Shown here one piece after another: positions 1 to 10,095 of a stretch of 19,830 bases of DNA. This DNA is from Funneliformis mosseae (lineage: Eukaryota > Glomeromycota > Glomeromycetes > Glomerales > Glomeraceae): contig CAJVPP010001462.1 of NCBI GenBank assembly GCA_910592005.1, forward strand, positions 1 through 19,830, given 5' to 3'. Numbering within the stretch: the first letter of the stretch is position 1; each line of letters begins with the position of its first letter. The notes beneath the pieces were generated by a model. That model was not told where the DNA came from. It saw only the letters and a list, made by a program, of their open reading frames with translations, and ran no database searches. The position numbers were made by a program, and so were the translations under genes.

Positions 1-45
1 AACTTTAACAACTCTATCAACTTCGTCAACTTTGTCAACTATGTC
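1..45. repeat. 9-bp imperfect tandem repeat at window edge
   Basis: Five imperfect 9-bp units follow one another (AACTTTAAC, AACTCTATC, AACTTCGTC, AACTTTGTC, AACTATGTC). Plus frame 1 is open from the window edge to a TAG at 73-75. The minus frame is also open and would give a short Asp-Val-rich repeat. It may be the end of a repeat-bearing coding sequence lying outside the window, or simply a minisatellite. The window edge prevents a decision. Confidence 0.45.
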
Positions 46-653
46 GATCATTCTGATCACATGACTTATCCGTAGCGTAGTCACAGATCACGGTTTCAGC
101 GGTAAGAAACGAAGCCAAGTTTTTGAAAGCCAAAATATTTATTTTTTCTATATCTATAAACTTGATAATGTTTAGATGTTATAAGAAAATGATAATAATT
201 CTATTAGTTCTGTTAATAGTTTATGAATAATAGCTATGAGTAAGAAAAGATGTTAAATAATCAAACAATTTATTTGAATGTTTCTTAAGTCAAGCCATGG
301 AATTGGTAATTACCCAAGCACTATAGGACTGGGTCTTCTTTTTGAACTGAGAGTTTCAGAACCGGACTTGATTTTAACATTCAGCATGACATTTTACTGA
401 TCAACTCATTAATATTCAAAGTATTTTTTCTTGATTTGAATATTTTAAATTTAAATGATAGTTTTTTATTATAAGTTTAATAGTTTAATTGCGTAGACCT
501 ACATCCCTGTAATACTTTGTTGAATTTCGGCCGTAATACCTTGTAAAAAAATTATGGAACCGTAAATTTACAAAGCATCAATATGAAACATATATTACGA
601 AGGTTTACGGTATAATACATCATAAGTAAAGTGTATTAACTGTAAGGATTGGG
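46..653. other. non-coding stretch, no gene recognised
   Basis: No convincing exon was seen on either strand. Around 480-620 there are short inverted words (ACCGTAAA near 560 and TTTACGGT near 604). There is also a repeated GTAATAC motif. These suggest remnants of a dispersed repeat rather than a gene. Confidence 0.4.
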
Positions 654-1272
654 AATCGGTACGGTACGATGTTTTAGATCAGTATTTTTTCGTGAAATTT
701 GAACCGTACCGGTAGTATATATAGAGCTTTTATTAGTACGGTATAATCTTTCGTAATAGATGTTGATAACACGGTGAATTATTATAAAGTTTGTAATCTT
801 TTAAATTAAAATTTTTTAGGAAATGTGAAAATTTTATATCACGTGAGCACTTCCGTTTGTCACGCCGCGTGTACGATAAGATCAGTAAATAAAAAAACAA
901 AAAAAAAATCAAAAATATAATAATAAAAATAAAATTAATTTATTTATATTTATTGAATTAAATCAAAAATTCGCTCCGGACTTAAATGGTTTCCATTTCC
1001 TAGTTATAATTAAATTATTTTTAATTTTTATTGTAGTAATGCTTTTCTTTAATTTAATTTTATTAAATTTATTTTGTCAAACTACCGTTGAATTAAAAAA
1101 TTACTTTTTTCAGAAATATAAATTTTTAAAAATTCTAATAATGATGTAGTACGAATAAAACGAATTTTCTAAAGTTCGTACCGTACAATACTGGCTCTAT
1201 AATAAAACTTTATATATACTACCAGTTTTCGCGAGAAAAATACCGATCTACAACATCGTACCGTACCGGTTT
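654..1272. mobile_element. MITE-like element with long terminal inverted repeats
   Basis: The left end (about 654-760) and the reverse complement of the right end (about 1160-1272) align over roughly 100 bp with scattered mismatches. Both begin AAYCGGTACGGTACGATGTT. Both continue through TAGATCRGTATTTTT, a GGTAGTATATATA block and a further GTACGGTA motif. The interior is AT-rich with poly-A tracts and no reading frame, so the element is non-autonomous. A target-site duplication could not be identified with confidence, so the transposase superfamily is undetermined. The exact outer bases are uncertain by a few bp. Confidence 0.72.
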
Positions 1273-2064
1273 TCTATCTACCCAAAGTACTTTGCACCAA
1301 AGTTTCCTTATGTTTTAGATATATATCTAAATTTTATCGTTATTTACATGTTATATATCCAAACTTTTGATTTCAATATGTTTGACAATACTAGAAACTC
1401 AATTATTTGATTGAAAAATTTTTTGCGGAAATTTGATTAATTACAAATAAAAGTTAGATTCAAAATTCGTAATGAACTCAAAATAATATTCACATAATTT
1501 ATTAAGTTTTATTCAGAAATTCAACTTTAAGGGCAAGTTGGTGATTATTAGAAAATAAAATTCAATTTCAACCTCAAAAATAGCCATTTATATATATTAT
1601 ATATGATCATAAATACGTTCAATTGATTCCACAAATGTTTTACAGATTAATCATTTACAAATTAAAAATTATTAGATATAATTTTGTATTTCAAGTTTAT
1701 ATAGTATTGGCTTGGTAACCGTAAAAGAAACAATGTATTTTAATTCATCCGTCGAATTAAATACAATACTTTAATCACAATCACGCCTTTAAGAAGACAC
1801 GGAAAAGGTAATAGCAAATGAATTATAATCTTAAGGAAATGTACAGGTTATAAAATTTAGTTTACTACTAATTAAATACATTGTCAATTTGATCACATTA
1901 TTTCTGCAGTTATTTACTATGGCTTCGATTCAACCGTCAACGTAATTATTATGAAAAAATAAATATAAATAATTCAATATTTGATGATTCTTTTAAAGGA
2001 AAACACACAGTACATTATGTATGTATTAAATAAACAGTTTGTCGCAATCGATTTACAATTCACA
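1273..2064. other. AT-rich intergenic DNA downstream of kinase A
   Basis: Nothing coding was recognised. This stretch holds the 3' side of kinase A, whose terminal exon ends at 2065. A 63-codon plus-strand frame at 1981-2172 overlaps that terminal exon and is treated as its shadow. Confidence 0.4.
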
Positions 2065-3769
2065 TTAGATATCAAATTCCAATGCTTTTGTTTTATAAGT
2101 TTCATTTTCGAAAAATTTAATTTTCTTATTATTTTTGTCTACAAAAATAAAAAAAAAAATGTACTTGAATAATTAACGTAAATCTTTGTATACAAATAAT
2201 TTAAATTATATTGTATTACCATCATCATAGTTACTTTCAATTTGATCACTTTCATACTTTCGTTTACCTTTTTTTAAAAAAAAATATAAAAGTTAATAAA
2301 GTTATAAACATATTCAATAATAATAAATTACTATTGATGCATAAATTGTTTTTCAAATAGTAATTAAATTGGCCTAAATACTGTAATAAGGTCTAATTAA
2401 TTTCAATTTTTTTTAAAAAATGATTTTTACATTTTTAAAACAAATTAATTACCAAAATCTGAAGAAATGGATTGACTTCGTAAACTTCTTGTGGATTCTG
2501 CGGACTTCGTCATGCTACTTAAAGATCTACTCTTATAAATAGTGTCTGGATTGCTCGTTGTTATAGGTCCAATATCTGATGATTCTACAATATAAGTTCG
2601 ATTTGTTCTTTCAAAGCTCGCAATGCTAAATATTCTATCATTAATAACCTTGACTAATGGCCTTTTACTTGGATCAGGGTTCCAGCATTCTTTCATTAAT
2701 TTAATATAACCTTTAGGTGCGTTTATATCACCGATTGGAGGACGTAACCCATCACAAATATCAATAATCAGTTCAGTATTATGAGCACGATCCCAAAAAG
2801 GTCTTCTACCCGTCATAAACTCCCACATAATCATACCAAAACTATAAATATCTGAAGCCGTGGTATATCTTTGTCCTTGAAGAATTTCTGGGGCCATATA
2901 TGGAATAATTCCATAGGTTTCATTATATTCAGCTTCAGTAGCAGATTTACTTAATCCTAAATCACTTATCCCGATGTAGTCATAGTTTACCAAAATATTT
3001 CCACTATGAAAATCACGGTGGATAATACCCTTATTATGAATACTACGTAGGCCCGCTGAAATACTGAATAAATGACTTAACTTAGATGACCAATTAAGAT
3101 TAAAAAAATGTTCAGATATATAACGAATCAAATCTCCTGCAAAATAATCCATAATTATCACAAAATCTTTGGTATTAGGATCTTGCGTAATTCCATAATA
3201 CTTAATGATAGTAGCGTTTTCTCTCAATTTATAAGAAATTTTAATCTGAAAAAAGATTATTAAGTTAGAATTAAAATAATTATAATAAATCAATAAAACA
3301 AATGAATATATACCTCATTTAACTCCTTAGAAGTAAAGTTTTTAGAATTGTTAAGTTTCTTAAGTGCAACTTGTTTATTAGCTTCTCGTTCATGTTTTTT
3401 TCTATTTATTGTAAAATCATCATACTTAACGGGACCATCAATCCAAATAGCTTTATAAACTTTACTAAATCCTCCCTCACCAATAAATTCTACATCTTTG
3501 AGTCTATCATAAGGAACGATCTCCATTTTCCTTTTTTTTATATCATTAATTTGTGTATATTTGATAAAATCGTCAATAACTTTATTTCCGATTTCAATTT
3601 GATTAAAAGTTTCTTTTGCTTTATAACAGCAGCGGCAAATTCTATGATTTTCTTCAGAAGGCATTCTTCTTTTTTTACATTCAATGCATTTCTCAAATTT
3701 ATGTATAGGCTTTAATTTAGACACGCGTTGTATTTGCTGACTAGATGCGTCATTAAAGTTGGTTGACAT
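2065..3769 (-). CDS. TKL-type protein kinase with N-terminal zinc-ribbon-like Cys motif (kinase A)
   Basis: Predicted intracellular Ser/Thr-type kinase of the tyrosine-kinase-like group. Exons: 3769-3314, 3245-2453, 2267-2220 and 2138-2065 (456 aa). Introns are GT-AG; the last ends in a long T tract plus TAG. The N-terminus carries C28-x2-C31-x13-C45-x2-C48, a likely Zn ribbon, followed by a basic stretch. Kinase motifs: glycine loop IGEGGFSKV (~96-104), VALK Lys137, HRDFHSGN (Asp230, Asn235), DLG (247-249) in place of DFG, MAPE (269-272) and a DIYSFG block. Catalytic residues look intact. The tail adds a basic KRK segment and a Lys-rich end from the last two exons; stopping at 2445 would miss them. 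An upstream ATG (3799) adds 10 residues. I prefer 3769 because the sequence before it is conserved in both paralogues and the 3799 ATG is lost in the pseudogene. An additional small exon inside 2452-2268 cannot be excluded. Confidence 0.9.
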
Positions 3770-4400
3770 GATTATTATGAAAATATTCGTTCCAGGCATT
3801 CAAGAACCACACATATTTATACTTTATGTTCTTAATATGTTGTAATTATCAAAGGAATTTCTGAATTCAAAAAGAATTCCATCAATTTCTTCGAAACTTC
3901 CAAAGTATGCGATATTTATTTCAGGGGCAATGATCTTCAGAACTTTATTTTGTACAAATATGCATGCATCCAGAAAATTCTTAGCGAAAAATAGAAGTTT
4001 AATTGTTTGCTTACTAAATTACTAAATTGATTCCCATAGTGTAAAAACTATTTGTGAGTTTGTTGTTGTATTTAACTTATTTATTACGTAATATGATAAT
4101 ATTTTTAACATAAATAAATCAAATAAATAATTAAATTTGATTCGTTAAAAATTTGTGGCGTAGTATTTTTAACTTCTATCACACAAAAAACTTATAAATT
4201 CGCTTTTAATCCCGGCCAAAACATTCTAATTCTGCAGATCCTCATAAACGATTATTATTTTTGATTCGACATATTTAAAGAATAATTGGTCCTACTCGCT
4301 ATTTACATTGCAATTAACGTAAACTTAAGATACTCTATAGTAAAAAAATTATATTTTCTTAAAAACAGAACATGTCACATTACTCAAAATTTTTCAACCA
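3770..4400 (-). promoter_or_regulatory. 5' flank of kinase A, shared with the pseudogene copy
   Basis: Sequence upstream of the start codon (minus orientation) is recognisably the same as 15322-15850. It includes the words around TACAAATATGCATGCATCC, TTGATTCCCATAGTGTAAAA and GCAATTAACGTAAACTTAAG. The block directly before the ATG (TTTTCATAATAATC) is also matched upstream of kinase B. It is duplicated flank that presumably contains the promoter and 5' UTR. No specific factor site is claimed. Confidence 0.5.
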
Positions 4401-5359
4401 AAAATTCAGTAAATAAAGAAATCTATGACAATAAGTTTGATTCAAGATTTTTATCATGATAAACTTGTTTGCGATCGTTACAATTAAAGGTTAACCGAAT
4501 ATATAAATAAGAAATAAGTCAAATTCAATTTGCCAAACCGAAATAAATAAACCAACGCATGATTTTAATTGGTTAGAAAAAGCGATATTAAATAAATTAT
4601 GATTATGCCGAGTTTACTAATTCTTATGGAAATGTTACTTGCATAGTAAAAACAAATTTGCTTATATATAGCACAATGTATCTATCAATATTGACGTTTT
4701 GCCATAACATTGCTTTATTTGATTAACTTCCTTTTTATATAGTTTTCTAGGATAAAAGAAAAGGCTGTTGTAAAAGATTCATGGAAAGGGCGCCGGATGA
4801 AGCAACTATAGAGGTCCCTCCCTCGATATAAATTCAGTTCCTTATGCTATTGTTCTGTCCTACTTCTTCCTGCGCCATAATTATAATTTTAGTAATATCT
4901 TTTTGAGCCAACCTCATTAATTTAATTTGATATATTGTTTAATCATTTCATTTTTTTTTCTTTATCAACGAATTTCATACTTCCAAAAATTACAAAAAGG
5001 TAATTTTTTTACAAATATCACTTATCAAGTGTGAAAATTACAATATAAAGGAGAAATTACTAAAATTACCTAATCTGCTTTTCAAACTGAAATACATCAA
5101 TATAAAGCGTTAATTCATTTTACTTTTTTCATCCTTTCGGTTGCAAAAGGCCCAAATTTTCATGTTTTACAATAAGTGAATATCATTTAGAAAAAGTCAT
5201 AACTAACGGGTGACAACTTTATACATACATTTAAAAAAAAAAAAAGATTTGAATAAGTATGGTAATGTTAACATTGAAATGTTTTTATTCGAAACATAAC
5301 CTATATAAGTAACGTTACACAAAATGTATTATAAAAATATAATGTTTTCAGGACAGGAA
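4401..5359. other. intergenic region with no gene recognised
   Basis: AT-rich, with a slightly GC-richer patch at about 4785-4880 containing GGCGCCGGATGAAG and a TATAAATT box. No open frame follows the patch, so it could be a core-promoter relic or chance. Poly-A and poly-T tracts are frequent. Confidence 0.35.
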
Positions 5360-6789
5360 TTAAATATTTCGATTTTTGGGAACATCATCATCATTATACT
5401 CGAATTCTGGTGGAATATCCTCATATTTCACTAAATAAAATTTGATAATAATATTTAATTACAAAAAAAAAAAAAAAAATGTTAAAAAAGCTTTAAAATT
5501 ATCAATGGTACCAAAGATTCGTTTTATTAAATTTTTTTTTTTTTAGTCTTACAATAAAATCCAAGATTATTTCCAAAATTTCTGTGACATAAAACAAAAT
5601 TGATACTTTGTGCCAAGGTTACAAAGGAAGCAAAGGCACCTAATAGCAAAAGGAATATAATTAATTAATTAAACATTGTAACTATATATATAAAAACAAA
5701 AAATATATATTACCAGAAGCCTAGATCAAAAGAATTGTACAATTTAAAAGGATAATCACAAAAATTCTTACTTTATTAACTGGGCAATAAATTATTATTT
5801 TATATGATATAAAAAAGCATTCCAACAAAATTTAATAAATGAATTAAATAAATCAGTTTTGATTCTCTCACAACCTAATAAAAAATTTTTATAAAAACGA
5901 ACGAATAAGTTTTTTGCTTTAAATAACTTACCACCGTTATTATAAATAATAATACTTTTAAATACTGTAAGTTAGTTGGTCAGGCATTATGAGATCCCAA
6001 ATAAAAGAATGGAAATCATAAAAAATCAAGTATAAATCATTTCAAACAACCACATACAACATATCCATGCTAATAACGTTATGAAGTTTGCATGGATTAA
6101 ATCAACTTGACATTGATATCTTTTATTCATTTCTTACATCATATTAAAAGGATATCGTTAATATAATATATAGATGATACGCGTATATACAGTATATTTT
6201 ATTCTAAATACTTACTATTTATTTGAATATTTTTTTTTGTGTTACCAATATCTTTGAAAATTTTCCATTGTCTGGAGACGAAAAGAAGTTACTAATTAGT
6301 CTTATTGGGAAAGGACTAATTTATATATAACGCTTCCTTACCCTTTATACCAAAGAAGAGTCAACAATATTATGTAAATCACTCAAAGAAAATATGTACA
6401 ATTTATGAAATTACTTGGTTATGATAATTTGCAAATTTAATATTACATCTTTTGTCACCGCAAGAATTGTAGACTTGCATTGCATAGCTGACAGTTATAA
6501 GTAAATTCAAAAAAACAAAAAACAATCCCATGTAATAATGTTTTTGTAAATATTTAATCAGAATGTTTATTAGTATTACATTTTTTACTTACTGTAACAA
6601 TAAATGATATTAATGGAGGAACAAATACTAAAAAAAAATAAAAGTAGTTCGCTTTGTAAAATAATCCCATTGAAATGTAATAATTAAAATATGCGAGTAG
6701 GAAAACAAAGTATACAGCAAAATGAATTATAAAAGAAAGAACAAAAAAACTTTTCCAATATTGTGTAATTCGATAAAATTGTTGGACAT
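5360..6789 (-). pseudogene. multi-exon multi-pass membrane protein gene, apparently frameshifted
   Basis: Family not recognised. Likely start ATG 6789-6787 (MSNNFIELHN). The frame stays hydrophobic but shifts by one base at an A7 run (6743-6749 on plus). It then runs to a TAA at 6556-6554 (TM1 and TM2, e.g. FLVFVPPLISFIV, then a Lys/Cys loop). A third frame, 6588-6415, gives another TM (GLFFVFLNLLITVSYAM) and a loop with two Cys (CGDKRC), ending at a GT donor. Further candidate exons: 6271-6246, an open fragment 6119-6026 (HANFITLLAWICCMWLFEM), 5964-5932, a 7-nt micro-exon 5720-5714, 5639-5553 and 5430-5360. The last four join in phase to give a final TM and an acidic tail (PPEFEYNDDD) ending in TAA. 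The order TM-TM-loop-TM-Cys loop-TM-tail resembles small tetraspan/MARVEL-like proteins, but that is inference. The two shifts could be real lesions or indel errors at homopolymers; the join across 6246-5964 is unresolved. Confidence 0.55.
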
Positions 6790-7470
6790 ATTTTTAAATT
6801 TAGGAAATTGTTTATTAAAAACTTGGCTAATAATTTTTACAGATATATTTTTTTTTTTCTTTAAAAATATGAAGTGTGGCTTAGCCGACGACGGAACAGT
6901 TTGGGGATCAAAAGAAACAAGTAATTACCAGCACCTCCAAGACGCCGCCTAATTATCCTTACTGAAAAATATCAATGATGCTGATTCCAAATTACCTTCA
7001 TGTGATACACAAACAATAAACAATACCCCTATAAGTATATACTTTTTAGGAAACAAAGGAAAAATTTACAGATAAAAGTTCAAGTACGTACCTCAAACAA
7101 CTAAAAAATGGAACTACTCGTAAATAAACTAAATTAAAAAAAAAAAAAATAGGAGCCGCTATCCCAAACCTGAAAAGAACATTATTTTTAAAAAAAAATG
7201 CTAGAAGAAATCTGATATACGGAGCTTAATTTGAATATTTCCGAAGCAGATAACGATATCACATGAATGATGAAACCAGACCAAAACCGGAATGACGAAA
7301 TGCAGGGGTGCATAGAAGTAGGAAGTTTTTATAAACATTTGCAGATCATTGCCTAAAATAATGGTTAACGTTTTAAATACGCCGCTGGAAATAAAATGCG
7401 GAGACTTCTTCTTATCTAAAAGAATTATCATCAAAGTGTATAATTTGGTAAGAATTTTTTCATAATCATC
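6790..7470. other. intergenic region between the membrane-protein gene and kinase B
   Basis: This lies head to head between a minus-strand gene and plus-strand kinase B, so it should hold both promoters. A GC-richer island at about 6870-6952 is open on both strands. The plus strand reads MKCGLADDGTVWGSKET and the minus strand reads SFDPQTVPSSAKPHF. I cannot tell which strand, if either, is coding. The block just before the kinase B ATG (TTTTTCATAATCATC) matches that of kinase A. Confidence 0.4.
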
Positions 7471-9140
7471 ATGATCAACCTTCAACAAGAATATGGATTT
7501 GAGGAATGTATTGAATGTAAAAAAAGAAGACAACAACCTTCCGAAGAAAATCAAGAGATTTGTCGCAATTGTTATAAAGCTAATGAAATCTTTATGCCAA
7601 GTGGAAACGAAATTATTGACGATTTTATCAAAAATACACATATTAATAATGATAACGATAATATTCGAATGGAGTATGTTCCATTTGAAAGACTCAAAGA
7701 TATAGAAATGATTGGTGAAGGGGGATTTAGTAAAGTTTATAAAGCTACTTGGATTGATGGTCCCATTCGGGAATGGGAAAGTTGGAATGAATCAAATTCA
7801 AAGTTTAATCGGGAACCCAATAAGCTAGTTGCTCTTAAGAAACTTAATAATTCTAAAAATTATACTTCTAAGGAGTTAACCGAGGTATTAATATTGTTTT
7901 TATTATTATTATTTTTATTATTGTGATTTATGATAATTATCTTAAGGTGCCAAGTTAATAATCTATTTTTCAGCTTAAACTTCTTTATCAATCCATGGAA
8001 ATGAGTTATAATATTAATCAATATCATGGAATCACACAAGATCCTGTTACCAAAGATTTTGTGATGGTTATGAATTATTGTAATTTAGGAGATTTGACCC
8101 GTTATATAATTAGGAATTTTTTTCATCTTGACTGGTCAGGAAAATTGTCACATTTACGTAACATTGCAAGTGGCCTTGTTGAACTTCATCAGAAGGGTAT
8201 TACTCACCGTAATATTCACAGTGGAAATATTTTGATGGCAAAAGAAAGTATAAATTATAAAAATTTCGATTGCACTAAAATAGGTGATCTAGGATTAAGT
8301 AAATCTGAAGATAATGAAATTTATGGAGTCATTCCTTATGTGGCTCCAGAGATTTTTCAAGGGGATCAATTTACCACGGCTTCGGATATTTATAGTTTTG
8401 GTATGATTATGTGGGAGTGTTTGACAGGTAGAAAACCTTTTTGGGATCGTGTTCATGATGTCGATTTGATTGTTGATATTTGTGATGGGTTACGCCCCCC
8501 TATTGATGATGTAAAAGCGCCTAAAATTTATCTTGCCCTAATGAGAGAATGCTGGGACCCTGAACCAAGTAAAAGGCCAAAAGCTAAATCCATTCAAAAT
8601 CGTATTAATATCATTAAAGACGTTGAAAGAACAGACCCAACTGTTATTGTGCGAACATCAGAAATTGGACCTATATCGACAATCTATCGAGGTGCTATTT
8701 ACAAGAGTAGATATTTAAATGACATAATTAATTCCGCAGAATCTAAAAGAAATGAACGAGGTGATCTCTTTTCTTTAGATTTAGATTTTGGTAATTATTA
8801 TTTTTTATCATTGTTGAAATCTTTTTTTTATTCTCCTAAATAAAAAAAAAATGTTATTAATTAAACGTAATTATCAAGTACCGCTTATAACTCCTGTATA
8901 CCCTCAAGGTAATTATTTTTACTTTGTATATTTAATTCTCATCTTGATCATTTGATAATTAGTCTCTTTTTTTTAAAAAAATAAAAACAAGCTAAACGAA
9001 AATTGGATAGAGAAAATGAAGACGAGAATGATAATAGTAATGGTATGATGTGATATAAAATTATTACAGCACACGAAATTTCAAATAACAATTAATATAA
9101 TACATTTGTATTATTTATAGATAAACGTAGTAGAATTTGA
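7471..9140 (+). CDS. TKL-type protein kinase-like protein, probable pseudokinase (kinase B)
   Basis: Paralogue of kinase A. Exons: 7471-7884, 7974-8790, 8879-8908, 8992-9042 and 9121-9140 (443 aa). Introns of 89, 88, 83 and 78 bp are GT-AG; the last three are all phase 1. Start ATG at 7471 aligns with kinase A's preferred start. Zn-ribbon-like C13-x2-C16-x14-C31-x2-C34; glycine loop IGEGGFSKV (~81-89); VALK Lys123; DLG 243-245; VAPE (261-264); DIYSFG near 276-281. The catalytic loop reads HRNIHSGN: the catalytic Asp of HRD is Asn218 (codon AAT, one transition from GAT). By family knowledge this should abolish or strongly reduce phosphotransfer, so a signalling or scaffold role is inferred. 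Reading through the second donor would end at 8843 with a poor hydrophobic tail. Splicing instead yields an AKRKLDRENEDEND tail and a final KRSRI, matching kinase A's tail exon. The 30-nt third exon is the least certain. Confidence 0.88.
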
Positions 9141-9590
9141 TATTTAACCACTACATCAGTAAAATATATTCAGGTACTATAGATTTTTGGGGTTCTCTTT
9201 TAACATATATGCCACCATAAATTACCTTTTTAAAAATATCAAATAAATTTGAATAAATATCAAATCTTTAAATTGATTACAAGATGGATTATCAAAGGAC
9301 CATGCCATATGGAAACACTTCCGATGATTTATATTACAAATTTATTTTTTATTTTCGTAAATTTGATTAATTTAGTTAAACATCACCTTTTCATCATCAT
9401 TAGATTTAAATGTTTCTTGATGTGATTTTCACACTTTTTCACAAAAAAAGGGTTTTACAATAGGGATTATTCTTGAGCAAAAAGGAGCCTATTTCATGTC
9501 AAAAAGCTCGTTATTACGCAAGAAAAAAAAAACTCGGAATTTTCAAAATGCTTTCAAGCAACAGTTTATTGAGAATAATTAATCAAACTC
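9141..9590. other. intergenic DNA downstream of kinase B
   Basis: AT-rich. A 28-codon frame starts at an ATG at 9284 (MDYQRTMPYGNTSDD) and stops at 9370. Its composition is protein-like, but it has no visible continuation. It may belong to the coding relic that follows. Confidence 0.3.
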
Positions 9591-10095
9591 ATGACTAAAA
9601 AATTTTGCCAGCTTTGTTAAAAGTATCTAAATGAATCATTTAAACTTAAGGATAAAATATCAGGATTCTTGCTTTTAAACAACGAAAATTTCGGGGAAAT
9701 AATTTGTTCAGATGAATCTAGTTTCAATTCCTCCAATTATCACGAGGATTGTATCGTCTCAATTGTGAAATACAGTCTAATGATTTAGTATTGTTTATTA
9801 GTTTGTTACAGACAAAATATATCATGAAGTTTTGAAGCTTACGCTATACTAACTCTTTAAACACAATCACGAAAGTTAAAAAGTCTTTCAAAATGACTCC
9901 GCATCAGTACTTATAGCAAACCTTGTACAAGATTTTCTTCATTCAAACATAAAAAAACTTTGTTCAAGGACCTAAACCTTAGTCTATTGATTAATAGTTG
10001 TCTTAACCGGATTATCGATTTCTGAGCAATATATCGAACCTAATTGGTTCCATGCCCTCTAGAATCCAAGCAGTTACTCTGCTGAACGATACTAA
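9591..10095 (+). pseudogene. decayed protein-coding relic, family uncertain
   Basis: Protein-like segments appear in different plus frames, broken by stops. From the ATG at 9591 (MTKKFCQLC, then TAA) the frame continues past the stop through KISGFLLLNNENFGEI and HEDCIVSIVKYS. A shifted frame reads RGLYRLNCEIQSNDLVLF. The next reads YHEVLKLTLY, then segments such as VLIANLVQDFLHSNIKKL and SISEQYIEPNWFHAL, with several TAA/TAG/TGA codons. The Leu/Asn-rich style with an 'LxRLNC' motif loosely recalls F-box/LRR-like proteins expanded in these fungi. That is a weak guess. Clearly not functional as it stands. Confidence 0.4.

Noticed and set aside
2445..2453. TAA at 2445-2447 as the true stop of kinase A
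   Set aside because: It lies inside a GT-initiated intron. The downstream exons match the spliced tail of kinase B in phase and content.
3371..3715. 114-codon plus-strand frame
   Set aside because: It lies antisense within exon 1 of kinase A and has no domain of its own; it is a shadow.
6490..6588. Intron from GTAAGT (6587) to GTCAG (6491) in the membrane-protein locus
   Set aside because: Donor and acceptor look good, but the exon phases do not join. The would-be intron also contains a hydrophobic segment in frame with the following Cys loop, so a frame break fits better.
7201..7641. 146-codon minus-strand frame
   Set aside because: Its start half is antisense to kinase B exon 1 and the rest runs into the 5' flank; no recognisable protein features.
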